A stretch of DNA of 64,000 bases, taken from Carex sylvatica. Taxonomy: Eukaryota > Streptophyta > Magnoliopsida > Poales > Cyperaceae. How positions within the stretch are numbered: position 1 is the first letter of the stretch; each line of letters opens with the position of its first letter. The position numbers were made by a program, and so were the translations under genes. The stretch is from positions 1 to 64,000 of the forward strand of contig CAXKVR010000046.1 in the NCBI GenBank assembly GCA_964058845.1, read 5' to 3'. Shown piece after piece: positions 46,123-59,700 of the stretch. The notes beneath the pieces are model-generated. The model did no database searches and was not told the origin of the DNA. It worked only from the letters and a program-made list of their open reading frames with translations.

Positions 46123-49036
46123 ATGACGAGAGAAGAGTTCATGGAGGAGCCCACTAGCAGTAACAGTGTCAACAGAAAAGGTTGTAGAGAGAGATATGCA
46201 CAGTTTATGGAGGAGTCATGGTGTGCTCACTTCTTCCTTGGGCCGAAGCCGTTCATGGCTCGTTATGTTTATGCACTTATTTTCCTTGTGACAAATCTAT
46301 TGGCATGGACCATTCGTGATTATGGCCGCTCTGCTCTTTCTGAACTCCAAAGTAAGTACCAATCGTTTTGTTTACTACTGGTTCTGTTATTCAGAAAATA
46401 TATTTAACATATACATTGCTATTATGTATTTTCATTTTTCAAAAAAAAAAAAAAATGGTCTAAGGTTACATGGTAAAATGCAGGGCTGAAAGGATGTCAT
46501 GGTGCTCGCTATTGTTTGGGTGCTGAGGGTGTGCTGCGAATAAGTCTTGGTTGCTTTGTATCCTTCAACATTAGTTACTTTTCAAATTATTTGTCCATAA
46601 TTTATTAACTGTTCTAATGAATAATACTTCTTGGGTTTCTTGCTGGGTTATTCAACCTTTGTTGATCAACTTGGTTTCCTAATTAATATCACTTTTTTTT
46701 TTTATTCCTCGAAGTTCGACAGAACCAATTCATTATTAGAAGAAATTGCTTGAAGGGAGTAGAGTGAGTTCAGTCACACATAACAGAACCAAATGTTTAG
46801 TCACATTTTTTTTTTTGCTTCTGTGATCATTTTACAAAATTACACTTAGTGGGATCTAGTGATTGATGAAATATTTCCGATGCATAAATTGGCATTACCT
46901 TGACACTACCATAGCTTTTCTTCTTTGTTATGTTCCTCTCCACAGTTAATACAAAAAAGGTACAAGATTGGCGTAATTCATGGCACTCTGAGTGGTGGCC
47001 TGCTAAGATAATTCTATGGTTAGGATTTATGGCTATTCCGTTCTTCATACCTTCAGCATTTATCCAATTATATGGTTAGTCTCCATTATACTGAGCAGTT
47101 GAATTTGTATTATTTCATTCAATGCTTATTCTAACTGCTATTGTTGGATTTTGCAGGAAAGGTCGCACATTTTGGTGCTGGGTAATGACACTAACTGCAA
47201 ATTGTATTTAATTTTCATATGTTTGAATTATACAATATTAGTTCATCTCAGATAATCTGATTTTTGTTTCCTAAAACAGAGTCTTTCTTCTGATTCAACT
47301 TGTAAGTGTGATCAGCTTCATCACATGGCTAAATGACTGTTGCAGATCTGAGAAAAATGAAAGAAGATGGTATGTTCTATGACTGTTGCAGATCTATTGC
47401 TCCAGTAACATGGGTTTTGTCGACTGTTACAAAATTACATCTGATATAAAGTTAACCTAACAAATGACAGCTTATGAAACTGCAGCCACGTCCACGTGAT
47501 GATAGTCTCAATACTCGCCTATATGGCATCAATTGTGGCAATTGTACTGCTGTTTGTATGGTATGCACCAAGGCCAACATGCAGTGTCAATATACTCTTC
47601 ATCACTCTAACTCTGGCGCTGCTTCAACTCATGACTTTTGTCTCTATGCATTCAAAGGTTAACATTTTTTTAATCTAATTAATATTGGTCAATTATATAT
47701 CTTAATTGTTTATTTCTATAATCAGACATTGTTATGTGTAGATTAATGCAGGATACTTGGCTCCGGGGCTCATGGGCTTGTACATTGTTTTCCTTTGCTG
47801 GTCTGCAATAAGGAGGTAATTGAGTTCTCAACTGTATCAAATTTTAATATTGTTGTTTGCTGTCAATATAGCAAGATAGTTCTGAAAAATTGTACTAAAC
47901 CAAGCACCCATCAAACTTGGAGTGTTTATAATTAAATCTTCTGGTCAATAGTCTTGGTGCTTTATATTCTGTTGCTAATGTTGTGCTACTTGATATGTCA
48001 TATAGTGAACCACATACAGAGATTTGCAACAAGAAAGCAGAAGCAGCAACAAGGGCAGATTGGCTCACAATTACGGTACTATTATGTCATATATTTCATA
48101 ATAAAATTCAATCCTCTAATTAATTATTTTGATGAATTTCATGATTTCCCCTCAATAGATCATCCATTGTAATTCTTTTTGGGAATTTATGATCCCCACT
48201 AAAGGAATCCATGTTAATTAATTTTTTTTGCATCTCTTATCTCAGAGCTTTGTTATTGCAGTACTAGTCATAGTAATGGCAACCTTCTCCACAGGAGTTG
48301 ACTCCAAATGCTTTCAGGTGAAATAAATGTAGTATTATATTGTCATTCAGTACTAACTTGATTTGAGATGCACTTTTATTGTTGCAACTATTTATAAGCC
48401 GCAATTAATCCAGGAAAAGTTGATTTAACTTTAGTTGTACACTAGAGTACGTAAATTAAAAAATTACACAGAATAATCCATGCATGTGAAGTTGTGAACT
48501 TTCAAAATTTATTCTTCTCTTACCTAAAATATGTAGTTCAAGAAAACAGAAGCAGAGTCAGAGGATGATGTACCATATGGTTTTGGCTTCTTTCATTTTG
48601 TTTTCGCCATGGGTGCAATGTATTTTGCTATGCTATTTGTTGGTTGGAACGGCCATCAAAATATGCCTAAGTATGCTTCTTCCCACACGGCATATATTAA
48701 TTCTCTGTTTCCATATATACATTGCTTTTGCAATCCATGCATAACATATATAAGATCCATATTATAATTGTTAGTGTTGTAATTTTTGAAATTTGTTGAA
48801 TGAGCAGATTTACAATAGATGTAGGATGGGCCAGCGCTTGGGTGAGAATTGTGAACCAATGGCTTGCAGCGCTTGTTTACAGTAAGTACCAAAATCTTAT
48901 CCTAATTCCTAAATCACCACAATTAATTAAGTTGTAGTCACTATTGGAAATTAATGTGCAAATTTTGTTTACTTGTCCAGTGTGGATGCTGATTGCGCCG
49001 CTTGTTTGGAAGAGAAGACAGGTGGAAGTCACATAG
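46123..49036 (+). CDS. SERINC-family multipass membrane protein, 409 aa
   Basis: Coding exons: 46123-46351, 46484-46557, 46915-47074, 47157-47181, 47280-47369, 47486-47657, 47742-47815, 48006-48075, 48246-48317, 48537-48670, 48808-48881, 48981-49036. The total is 1230 bp with all phases matched. It is colinear with plant Serinc/TDE1 proteins: YALIFLVTNLLAWTIRDYG, GVLRISLGCFLFFFVMFLST, NSWHSEWWPAKIILW, LLIQLVSVISFITWLND, GLMGLYIVFLCWSAIR, VPYGFGFFHFVFAMGAMYFA, IDVGWASAWVRIVNQW, IAPLVWKRR. About ten membrane helices are expected. Animal SERINCs were proposed to aid serine incorporation into lipids and show lipid-scrambling activity; plant roles are poorly known. It resembles the Arabidopsis At2g33205 type more than TMS1. 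ATG 46123 is chosen as the first in-frame AUG. Confidence 0.92.
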
Positions 49037-49871
49037 GAAATTTATTCTCAGATTATTGTACATACTACATATATTATATATAGTGATTGCTCTGCGCGCT
49101 TATTCAATTTTATGTACAAAAGAAAAGGATGGATTATTGATTAATTACACGGTGAGGTGAGGACCACGTACAACTAAATTAAAGCCTGCCAGAGAATTAA
49201 GGGAGTTTAAAACCTAAAACCTCTCTGCTAGTATGTAAGAGCAAGTAGATTAATTTCGTTCATATGTTTTTGTTTATGGAGGAATTGATTCTACAATATA
49301 TTGCCCATGCATGTACGTGCAAGACGACAGAGAGGGAAAACTAAAATATGTGGTTTCATGTTAATTACTAATTAAGCTACGAAGTGTTGTTTTTCGTATT
49401 TTTTTTCCTTTCATCATTTCTGATGAATCAATGACAAACCTGTCGAAAATATGACAATATCAACTCTTTACCTTTCTGCCTGATTATTTTCAAACTCCAA
49501 AATAATCTAAAGCAAATTTTTAGAATTAATTTAGCTGGACAAGAGAGTTTTACGTGGGATTCTTTTTTAGTGAGGAAGTTTAATTTTGAGCAAAATTAGA
49601 CTCGATATATACCAATATTCGTAATGACCTTTTTTTTTTTTTTTATCTTTTGAGATTATATATATTTTGGACAAAATAGTACTTAACATGGTACATTCGG
49701 TCATTTGTTAAATGAACGACATTTTGATCATCCACTTACAACGTGCTGAGCTGGACTTGGGCCTCAATAATTTGGAGAACCAATCATGGATTACGACAAT
49801 AATGATCGGTTCAAACTTCAAACCCTGTAAAAGTGTCGTCCCTCAAAATAATAATAATTATAATAATGATG

Positions 49872-49928
<57 letters not shown>

Positions 49929-50215
49929 TAGAAAATAAAAGGCAACCGTAACATCAACAAGCTCAAGCGCCGGGCCCGAGCAATAATTTCATGATTATTT
50001 GCATCTATCCAATGTGGCACAACGCAATCACCAACTTTATGGAAACATACAAAATGTCTTAACTAAATCAAGGGATGTAATTATAATATTGTTTAGTAAA
50101 ACAGACAAAATCTTACAAAATCAATGGATGTATATTTGGTGTATCATACTCAATTAAAACAGGTCATTCACAAATCATCACTGCTTTCCACACTACATAC
50201 GAGCCATACACTATG
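49037..50215. other. Intergenic after SERINC
   Basis: 3' UTR and AT-rich spacer; no exon seen apart from the microsatellite noted separately. Confidence 0.5.
49846..49922. repeat. (AAT)n microsatellite
   Basis: About 77 bp of AAT repeats with GAT interruptions. Confidence 0.95.
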
Positions 50216-51103
50216 TGGACAACTAGGGGCAGATCTACTGTAGCACAGGGGGTCAAGCGCTCCTCCCTAGATTTTTAATTTTACTGGAAAAAATAGGCTC
50301 ATTTCGTTTCTGCCCCTCCCTGGAAAGTTTCTTGCTCCTTTATAGACCCAGTAAGTCTAAAAATTAACAGGCCTGATAAAAAAATAGTTAATTTGAGTTG
50401 CGGGCCGTCGTTGAGTGCCTGAGTCTGTCTACGCTGCAAATAAAAAAAATAACAAAAATTGGCGAAAACCTAAGTCGCTACTCTGTCTCTGTCTGCCTCT
50501 CTCAAATTTACGAAAACCTAAGTCGCGACGCAGCTCTTTGATTGGAACTGATTTGAGTTGGAAAATAAAAAATTTGATGCACTTTGATTAAAAAAATCAA
50601 AGCACCGCACTGCATTGTTTAAATAATGCTTGATAGGATTAAATAATACTTTCTGAATTCTGATTAAATAATGCTTGATAGGAATCATAGGATTAAATAA
50701 TGCACTTTGTCACTCTGGTTTGTTCAATCCAAACTTTATTGCACTTTGATTTATGTGTTAAACGATTAAATAAATAAAAATGCTTACGGTATATTTTAAA
50801 ATTAAATAATGCTTTGATTTATGTGTTGAACCTTGATGTGTTGTGGGTTTTTCGGATGACATGATCAATTGATTTTAAAAGACTTGATTTTGTCTTGAAC
50901 TATAATTTATTTATTGAATTAGGATAAATTGACTTGAACCCTAATTTTTTTGGATTTATTGAATTATGATAAATTGACTTGAATCCTGATTTAGGATTTA
51001 CTTGAATTGAATTAGGATAAATTATGTCTTGATCATGGTAATGGTAATTCAGAATCCTAATTTACTTGATTTTTTTTTTCTTCAAATTTGTAGGGTAAAA
51101 GAA

Positions 51104-53453
51104 ATGGACAAGTTCTATCAGAGAGCACCCAAACGGCCATTTGATTCATCTTCAAGTTCTAATTCAAGAAATGAGGTTATTAGTGATGAACAAGACCCTC
51201 CTTCTGATCCTGCTCAAAGAAAACCTATATTGGATTACAACCCAAATGAGCGTGATCGTATACGTTGATATTACCAAATTGAAGGGCATGGCCCATGTCA
51301 ACCTCACAACCATGTTTTCCCTCAAAGAAATTTTAGTGGTACAATGAGAAGATTTAACACCACTTGGTTTGGTCTACACAAAATTTGGTTGGAATATAGC
51401 ATTGAAAAGGATGCGGCATTTTGCCTCTGTTGTTATTTATTTAGACCGGAAAATCTTGGTTCAAGTGGAGGGACAAACTTTGTAGGAGAAGGTTTTAGAA
51501 ATTGGAAAAATGCCACAAAATCTTTTGAGGAGCATGTTGGTGATTCTCTCTCTTGGCACAATCAGGCTCGAAAGAAATGCTTAGATTTGATGAACCAAGC
51601 ACAAAGCATTTATGCTGTGGTGAACAAACAAACTGTTAGACAAGAGAGGGATTATCGAATACAGTTAGGGGCTATTGTAGATTGTGTTAAATTCCTTTGC
51701 AGGCAAGGTTTGGCATTTCGTGGACATGATGAGTCCGAAAGCTCTTTTAATGAAGAAAATTTTCGTGAACTTTTAAGATTTTTAGGAGATCATAATGAAG
51801 AAATAGATAAGGTGATTTTTGATAAGGCTCCCCAAAACCTAAAGTTGATTGCATCTACAATCCAAAATGATATAGTCAACGCTTGTGCAGAGGAGACAAC
51901 TAGGGATATAATTGCAGAGCTTGGAGATGAATTATTCTCGGTTTTGATCGATGAGGCAAGAGATGCCTCAACCAAAGAGCAAATGACGATTGTTATTCGG
52001 TTTGTGAACAAGAGTGGTTCTGTTGTTGAACGGTTTCTAGGTATCGTTCATGTTTTTGATACTACAGCGTTGTGTTTGAAGGCGGCACTTGAGAATTTAT
52101 TTGGCAAGCATGGTTTATCTCTCTCTAGATTGCGTGATCAAGGTTATGATGGAGCTAGTAACATGAGCGGGGAGTTCAATGGTCTCAAAGCATTGATCAC
52201 GAATGAGAATGAGTCTGCATACTACATGCATTGCTTTGCCCATCAATTGCAACTAACTCTCGTTGCGGTAGCGAATAATCATGCTCAGGTTGGCTTATTT
52301 TTTCAAATAATTGCTAGATTGCTCAATGTTAGTGGTGGATCTTGTAAAAGACGTGATCAATTACGTGATGAGGCGAGAATTCATGTTGTGGAAGCTATTT
52401 CAAGTGAAGAGATAGTAACCGGAAGTGGTTTGAACCAAAAATCGAGCCTTGCACGTGCCGGTGATACCCGATGGAGTTCTCATTTTAACACTTTAAATAG
52501 ATTGGTGGTACTATTTTCACCCACGTTTAGGGTAATTGAGCAAATAGAAATGGATGGATCAACATGGCAGCAAAGGTAAGAGGCACGTGGATTACGTAGA
52601 GAAATACAAAATTTTGAATTTGTATTTGTGTTGCTTCTCATGAGGAATAAATTAATCATCACGCATAATCTATCGCAAATCTTGTAATGTAAAAGTCAAG
52701 ATATGGTGAATGCTATTCGGTTGGTGAATATTGCTAAACAACGCTTGCAACACATGAGGGATAGTGGTTGGGAGTTATTATTAAAAAAAGTTTGTTCATT
52801 TTGTGAGAAACACGGTATTAAAGTTCTAAATATGGAGGAAGAGTACTTCGATAACCCAAGGTACCAAACAGGCACAACTAATTTGCATTATTATCGTGTG
52901 GATCTTTTTAACACGGTTATTGATATACAATTGAAGGAACTTAATGATAGATTCAACAAAACCAATACTTAACTTCTTATTGGTATGTCATGTTTAGATC
53001 CAAGAAACTCTTTTTCAGCATTTGACATAGAAAAGTTGGTTCAATTAGCTCAATTCTATCATTCTGATTTCAACCAATTCGAGCTTCCCGTCCTAAATAA
53101 GTCAATTGGAGAATTATATTTTGGATGTGCAAGATGATAGAGCTTTTTTGGAGGTAAGCACCATACTTGAACTTTTTGAAAAAATAGTGAAAACGAATAG
53201 GCACAATGTTCATCCTTTGGTTTACAAGTTAGTGAAATTGGGATTGATATTGCCGGTAGCTACAGCAAGTGTCGAAAGGGCATTTTTGGCAATGAATATT
53301 GTGAAAACTAGTATGAGAAGTAGAATAGGAGATCAGTGGATGAATTATTGTTTGATCACTTTTATTAAGAAGGATTTATTCAAGAGGGTGAGCAATGAAA
53401 GAATTATGGAAATGTTTCAAAACATGAAGGCTCGTCGAGGAATCCTCATTTAG
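51104..53453 (+). pseudogene. hAT transposase (TTF zinc finger / ZMYM1-like), broken
   Basis: The frame opens MDKFYQRAPKRPFDSSSSS after a possible leader-intron acceptor. A TTF-type zinc-finger region follows (KDAAFCLCCYLF, SWHNQARKKCLDL), then the DUF4371/RNase-H-like core (LFSVLIDEARDAST, RDQGYDGASNMSG, YYMHCFAHQLQLTLVAVA). Last is the hAT dimerisation region (LPVATASVERAFLAMN) at 53100-53450. Breaks are stops at 51266, 52577, 52685 and 52970, and a frameshift between 52972 and 53106. Domain order is intact but no functional transposase can be made. Confidence 0.9.
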
Positions 53454-54062
53454 AAGTGTTGTTAGAAATGTTATTTTTTAATATGTAAAATGATATTAGA
53501 AGTGTTATTTTTATCATGTAAGATTGCCTTATTTTTGTTGTTGTTATGCTTATTGTTTGTTATGATGTTGAATTGTTGATTGTTTTTTATTATGTTGGAT
53601 TGTTGATTTCTTCAAGTAATTTATGTTTTTTGTTATGGTTTATTATGATGTTGAATTGTTGATTGTATTTTATTATGTTAAATTGTTGATTTTTTTCAAG
53701 TAATTTAGTATTTTTATTATGTTGATTGGTATGTTTTTTGGTTATGTTGAATTATACCCTATTAGCTAATGGGTTTGAATCCATGATAAACATAAATTAT
53801 ATACATATTCGATCTAGTTTTTATCATGAAATAATACCAAATATCTTGTATTTTGAATATAAAGAGAATAGAATACACCTAGAATCAAGTTACTGTATTT
53901 GTTTGATTTTAATTTGCAGGAGATGAAGAAAAATGAAGAAAAACGAAGAAAAATGTACAGTGCGGACGCACGATTTTCGATACGAACATACTAAGTACTT
54001 AGATAGATTTCTGGACGCGCGCCAATTTTAAAAATGTATAATAAGCTATTAATCAAAATCTG

Positions 54063-55667
54063 TGCAGATGCACAGATATCGATGCAGCCACACTCTGGTC
54101 ACACAGAAAAACTGAGCCCAGTGCAGACGCACTGTAGCACCAGTGCGGACGCACTGTAGTAGAGCCAAAAATAGAATCTGAACTTAAAACGGCCACAACT
54201 TTTGACTCGTAACTCCGTTTTGGGCATATGACCACTTTTCAGAAAGCCAACGAGAAGATCTACAACCTGAGAATCTAAAAAAGGAAACTTGGAGTCAGTG
54301 CGGATGCAGTGGACCCGCAGACAGTCAGAAATACATGTTTTCAACACGGTTTCTATTTTTAGCGAGCCAGGGATGTTTTTTGATAGCTAAACTTGGAAAA
54401 GGCAGCATGAGAAACAATCCAAAAATAGCACCCACTAACCCCACTCACCCCACAACTATGTCTCTTGATTGGGCACAGTCTTTTGCTATAAAGGAGGGGG
54501 TTCTTTCCCATTCAAACATCTCTCTTCGGAAGGGCATCTCTCTTCGGAGGGAGATCCCTTCGCAAAGATCAATCTCATCTCTCAAAATCTCTTCTCCACC
54601 AATACTTAGCGTAAAATTCTGCAATCAAGGAAGTAATTCAAGGAGGAGGAAGAAGAAGATTTCAAGAAGAAAGCAAGAATAAGGGTTCTTCATCTAGAGA
54701 AGGGTGTAATCTATTTCTCTATTTAATTTCTCTTTATTTTAGCCAATCTTTTGTAATTAATTCTTTGTTGAATACTTGCATCTCCATGAGAGGCTAGTTT
54801 TCTCTCTAGAGGTTTAGGTCAATGCATGAACTTGTTTAATTGTATCTTATTCAGTTATTTATTTTTATTATGATTATTTTATGGGATTTGATGCTAATTT
54901 CTGAGATTTATAATTTGTGTTAACTACATAATTAGCACTTAAAATCGATGTAGTTCCGCTTTGGATTCGAAAGAACCAAATAAGTTAGAATGAGAGGAGA
55001 GTACCAATTATGAACACAAATACCTTAGATTTTGATTAAGGTCTAACCAACTGCGAAATTAAATCAGAACTGCAGAAATTAGGGTTAGGGACTTGGTGAA
55101 GGACGTAACTGTGAAGTCATACCCTTATTATGACATCTCAAATTGAATCGGATATTGGTATGAATGACGTAACTGTGAAGTACCAATATTTTAGGAGAGG
55201 AGAGACTAACAAGAGCTTATGGTCTAGGTAGCTAGGATGAAGGACGTAACTGTGAAGTCTGAATTGCTTAGGCACGTTATTAATTCACGAAAGTGACCCT
55301 TAATGACATATTATGTTAGAATCCTCATTAAATCATACATGAATTTAAACAATACCGAATAGATAGAATTAACAAGGGATTGTAGACCAAATTCCCCTAG
55401 ATCTTGTCAATTCTTGAAAGCAACCAAGATTCTATTTAATTTTCTTTTTTACTTTTATTGTTTTAAACCTCCTCTTCTCAGGTATTGAACCCAAACCTTA
55501 GGAAGTTATAACAAACAAACCCCCCAATTCTACTTTTATTGCACTTACTTCTTTTTATTTTTATTATTTTTTGAAATTAATTAATAAAGTCTAAACCTAG
55601 TAATTGTCCATATTCTCTGTGGATCGATACCCGATAATATACTACACGGTAGGATTGTATACTTGCA
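54063..55667 (+). mobile_element. Probable Ty3/Gypsy solo LTR, 1.6 kb, nested in the hAT element
   Basis: TGCAGATG...ACTTGCA ends are flanked by ATCTG on both sides (54058-54062 and 55668-55672). Inside are a TATA box (TATAAAGGAGG near 54488), a poly-purine leader and, near the 3' end, CTGTGGATCGATACCCG, a phrase typical of large Gypsy LTRs. A motif found inside (GTGCGGACGCAC) also occurs just outside at about 53958, so the left boundary may lie further left. Confidence 0.55.
55102..55258 (+). repeat. Three copies of GACGTAACTGTGAAGT
   Basis: Identical 16-mers lie at 55102-55117, 55166-55181 and 55243-55258 inside the LTR-like segment, in otherwise dissimilar sequence. Confidence 0.85.
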
Positions 55668-55851
55668 ATCTGAACTGAAAGTGTATTTAAGGTTAAAAGG
55701 TATAGTTTGCTGTACTGAAACTTTGTACTATATATTTTTGGTGCAACAATCCAATAAGCTAATTGAATCCGGTTTCATCCGATTTCTGACCCCCCTGACA
55801 GAAATCCTGCATCCGCCCCTGTGGACAACACTTCATCATCGTCATCATTAA

Positions 55852-56640
55852 TCTAAGGTCAAATGACATCTTAGAACAGACGATTATTCAAGATATGACT
55901 ATATTTATCTTATTCATGAGAAAGCACATGCTTAGAACGTATTCAAAAGTTTTAAGGCTGAAGTTGAGAATCAATTCAGCAAAAGAATTAAACGCGTTCG
56001 GTTTGACCGTGGTGGTAAATACTACGGTAGATATGACGGTTTAGGTGAACAACGCCCATGACCTTTTGCTAAATTCCTAAAGGAATGCGATATCGTATCT
56101 CAGTACACCATGCTAGGTTCGCCTACTATATATGAATGATGTGGCTGAACGACGGAACATGGCACTTAAGAATATGGTAAGAAGTATGATTAGTCACACT
56201 TCTTTACTTGAATCACTATGGAGAGAGGCACTTAAAGCTGTAGCTTATGTCTTTAATAGAGTTCCACCTAAAGCAATAAACAAAACACCCTATGAGTATA
56301 GACGGCTGCAAGCCTAGTCTAAAGCATTTTCGGGTTTGGAGGTGTTCAGCTGAGGCAAGACCTTATCGGCCTTATGAAAAAAAACTTAATGAAAATACCG
56401 TTAGTTGTTATTTTGTTGGATATTCTTATAAGTCAAGGGGTACACATTTTATAATCTCGTAACAAAGTAGATTTTTGAGACAGGAAATGCAAAGTTCTTT
56501 GAAGGTTGAGTTTGTAGGGTGGAATAAGGTTCATGATTTTGTCTTTGAAGAAGAATATTTAAATATTTCAACAGGTGTTATTGGCACTAATCAGAATTCT
56601 AATTCTGATTTTGTTCAAGACACAATAATTGAAGACAAAA
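55852..56640 (+). pseudogene. Degenerate Ty1/Copia integrase fragment
   Basis: Across shifted frames it follows the Copia integrase core: VFKSFKAEVENQ-like and KRVRFDRGG-like segments, NDVAERRNMALKNMVRSMIS, LLESLWREALKAVAYVFNRV, NKTPYE. The region after the integrase continues to about 56640 with many stops. No LTRs or reverse transcriptase adjoin it. It directly flanks the hAT element. Confidence 0.85.
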
Positions 56641-56741
56641 AAATAATACAATAATAAAATAAACAATGTAATTAAATTGAAACATCATTGAGCTGAAAGT
56701 AATATATATATATATATATATGTTCCTTGAAAAAATTAATA

Positions 56742-59700
56742 TTAGAAAGAAATTAAAGAAATCCTTCTACGGAGGCAAAAGTAGGCGAGGAGCCGATACA
56801 AGAGAGCCATTAAAACTAGAATCAAGGCCTCTTGCAACCCTCCATCCAATTTGATGGTGTCAAAAGAAGGTGACGATTGCAAACTTTGGCACCCAGCTTG
56901 TTTTGTCTCACTCTCACAATTGAATGTCAGGTCTCCACTGTACTGCACCTTCAGCAACAGCCTGAATCCGTAGTGCATGAACGAAATGTACTTCAACCAT
57001 CTCATAAACTTGGGTATATGCTACACGTTAATTTGTGATTAATTATATTATAACATCATTTTATTAATTGTATAGGTAAATATGTTTCTTTGAGAAGAGA
57101 AGCACCAGCAAGTACCTGAACATAATAGCCTCCAGTTAGGAGAAAAAGCATTAGAACAAGAGATGCCATAGTTCCGGCCCTTTTAACACTTAGTATTGCT
57201 GCTCCAAGTAGCTCTCCTGTACCCTAAAGAGAAATTAAACTCAAAATTTGTTAATCTTAATAGAATTTCCTGGTTATTGATAATATGTATATGGCAGCTA
57301 GTACTTTGGTAGATTTTGATTGTAAATAACCAACCTGGCTTGTGATGACAATCAACTCAACAGCAACAAGTGTAAGGAAGAAGGATGCAACTGTCTTTCT
57401 GAGGTGTGCCATGAAATACAAGATAGCCATGAAAATAACAGGATAAAAGACATGGGCTACCATGTCACACAATGTGCTACTTATGTAGTACGCGCTTAAC
57501 CGATACATGTCAGCTTTCCTTTCCTTGACCAAATACAGCTTCTCAAATGGGAATACATATACAGCTCCAAACAATGATGATGACGTCCAAAATATGCAGA
57601 TATAGAATATCAAACCGATCTACATTTACAAAAGTAAACAAAAATATAAAATAACCATCTATCATTTTTTTTCCTTTAATATACATAGTGCTTAATTATT
57701 ACAGTTTTAAGTTCAAAAAAGTTTTTAATTAGTTGGATACTCTTTAAACCTGATCTCTTAACTGAGCTTCAGTCCCGATTTGGGAGTTCCACCAAAGTAG
57801 TCCGAGCAAGGCTGCTACACCAACTGATTGCAAAATCCTTAGTTTGTCAAGGTAGTCGCTGCTTCTTTCTCTAAAAGACCTCTTTGAGAGGATCATGAAT
57901 TGTTCGAACCAATTCATGGTCCAGTCTTTCTTCATCCGGAGATCTGGGCTTTGTTGCTCTGGTGTCTCTATGGTTGCTCGGTTGTTCACTTGTATGTCTC
58001 TTGGTTCAAGCTCGGTCTTGCACTTCCATTGGAGAAACTAGAAGGAATGTCATTGTAAGAGAGAGAGTTTCTAATTTCTCAAGTACATCATATGATAAAA
58101 GATAACAAAGATTGAAAAATATCTTAATTACTTTGATGACATGTGATCTGAATTGTTCAGGGGAAGAATCACGCAAAACTTCAGGCACAAAAATATCGTC
58201 AACATTGCCGGTGGCAAGGTCAAGCAGCAACTCAGCTGGGTTCATGGCAATTTCTGGAACAAAGCCAAGAGATGAGAAGTATGGAACAGCTTCAGAGGCT
58301 TTGCCATGGTATATTGAAAGACCTTCGGAGATAAGAAGCAGCTTGTCGAACATGCAAAACATGCGACTTGATGGCTGGTGGATTGTTACAATGATTGTCC
58401 TTCCACTCTGCTTAATTTTAAATCAAACCAGGATTGACTATTTATTTCATCAACTATATATATACATAAAGAGAGAGTGTCTGGCTAACGCGCTTCCTCT
58501 CTAACTTCAACAATATGCTTCTGACCTTTGAAACCTATAGAATCGACTTCAAACGATAAATGTAAACTGTCCAAACTAATCTCCTTAATGAGAGTTTTAT
58601 TTTCATTTAAAAGTTCTAAAATTTTCAACTTATTTAAGTCAAGCGGTTAAAAGAAAATGAAAGTTTCTAATAAAATAGTGCATTAAAATAGACACAAAAT
58701 TCTTTATTTTTTGATCACTTGACTTGATAGTAAATTAATTAAAATATATATATATATATATTTGAAAACGAAACTCTCATTAAGAAGATTAGTTTGAATT
58801 TGTCGTTTGAAATTGATTCAATAGATTTTGAACGCAGGAAGCATATTGTTGAAGTTTTAGAGAAAGCCCGTTAATTAGCTGGACACTGTATAATATATAT
58901 TGGGTTAATGTTGATGCTACCTTGGCAAGGCGTTGAAGGATGACAAGGAGCTTGCCTGCTGACGTGGAGTCTAAACCTGAAGTAGGTTCATCAAGCAGTA
59001 GTAAAGAGGGGTCCACAAGGATTTCATAACCTATGCTAGTTCTTTTTCTCTCTCCTCCTGATAGGCCCTTCACAAATCCTCCTCCAACTTTTGTGTGACG
59101 GCACCTACACCATATATAGTGACTTTATTAACATTAACAGTTCTCTTTTAAATCCTCTTTCTCAACAGATGTATAATAAATAATTAGGTCTAGCTTATGA
59201 TAGTTAATTGTAAAGTAAATGAATATATAAAATAAACATTTCAAAAAATCAAGTAGCTAGATAGATTCAAATATATATATGTGGTGTCCATCAAGTATAG
59301 TGGAAGTATGATATATATATATATATAGAGTAAGTCTACCATACATTGCAATGCATAGGCATCTTTGTGCATTGGACTATAAATCACGGATTCAAAGTCC
59401 AAATAACCGATCCAAACCGTTCATCTTGTTCTCCATATTAATATGTGCTTGGAGACCAAATTTTATATTTTTTGGAATTATTTTACTATTTATTAAGCCA
59501 CATTGAAAATCTCTGATCCAACGGTTACAGTAAAATCAAGAGGCACCGTTGGATCAGTGATTTTCAAAGTGACTTAATAAATAGTAAAAAAATTCCAAAA
59601 AATATAAAATTTGGTCTCCAAGCACATATTAATATGGAGAACAAGATGAACGGTTTGGATCGGTTATTTGGACTTTGAATCCGTGATTTATAGTCCAATG

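Larger units (their letters stand above)
50224..55821 (+). mobile_element. Decayed 5.6-kb hAT transposon
   Basis: The ends TAGGGGCAGATCTA and (reverse complement of the right end) CAGGGGCGGATGCA are imperfect TIRs. They continue to a shared GGGGGTCA block about 30 bp in. The flanks are a perfect 8-bp duplication, TGGACAAC (50216-50223 and 55822-55829), the hAT hallmark. It contains a transposase pseudogene (51104-53453) and a probable solo LTR (54063-55667). Confidence 0.88.
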
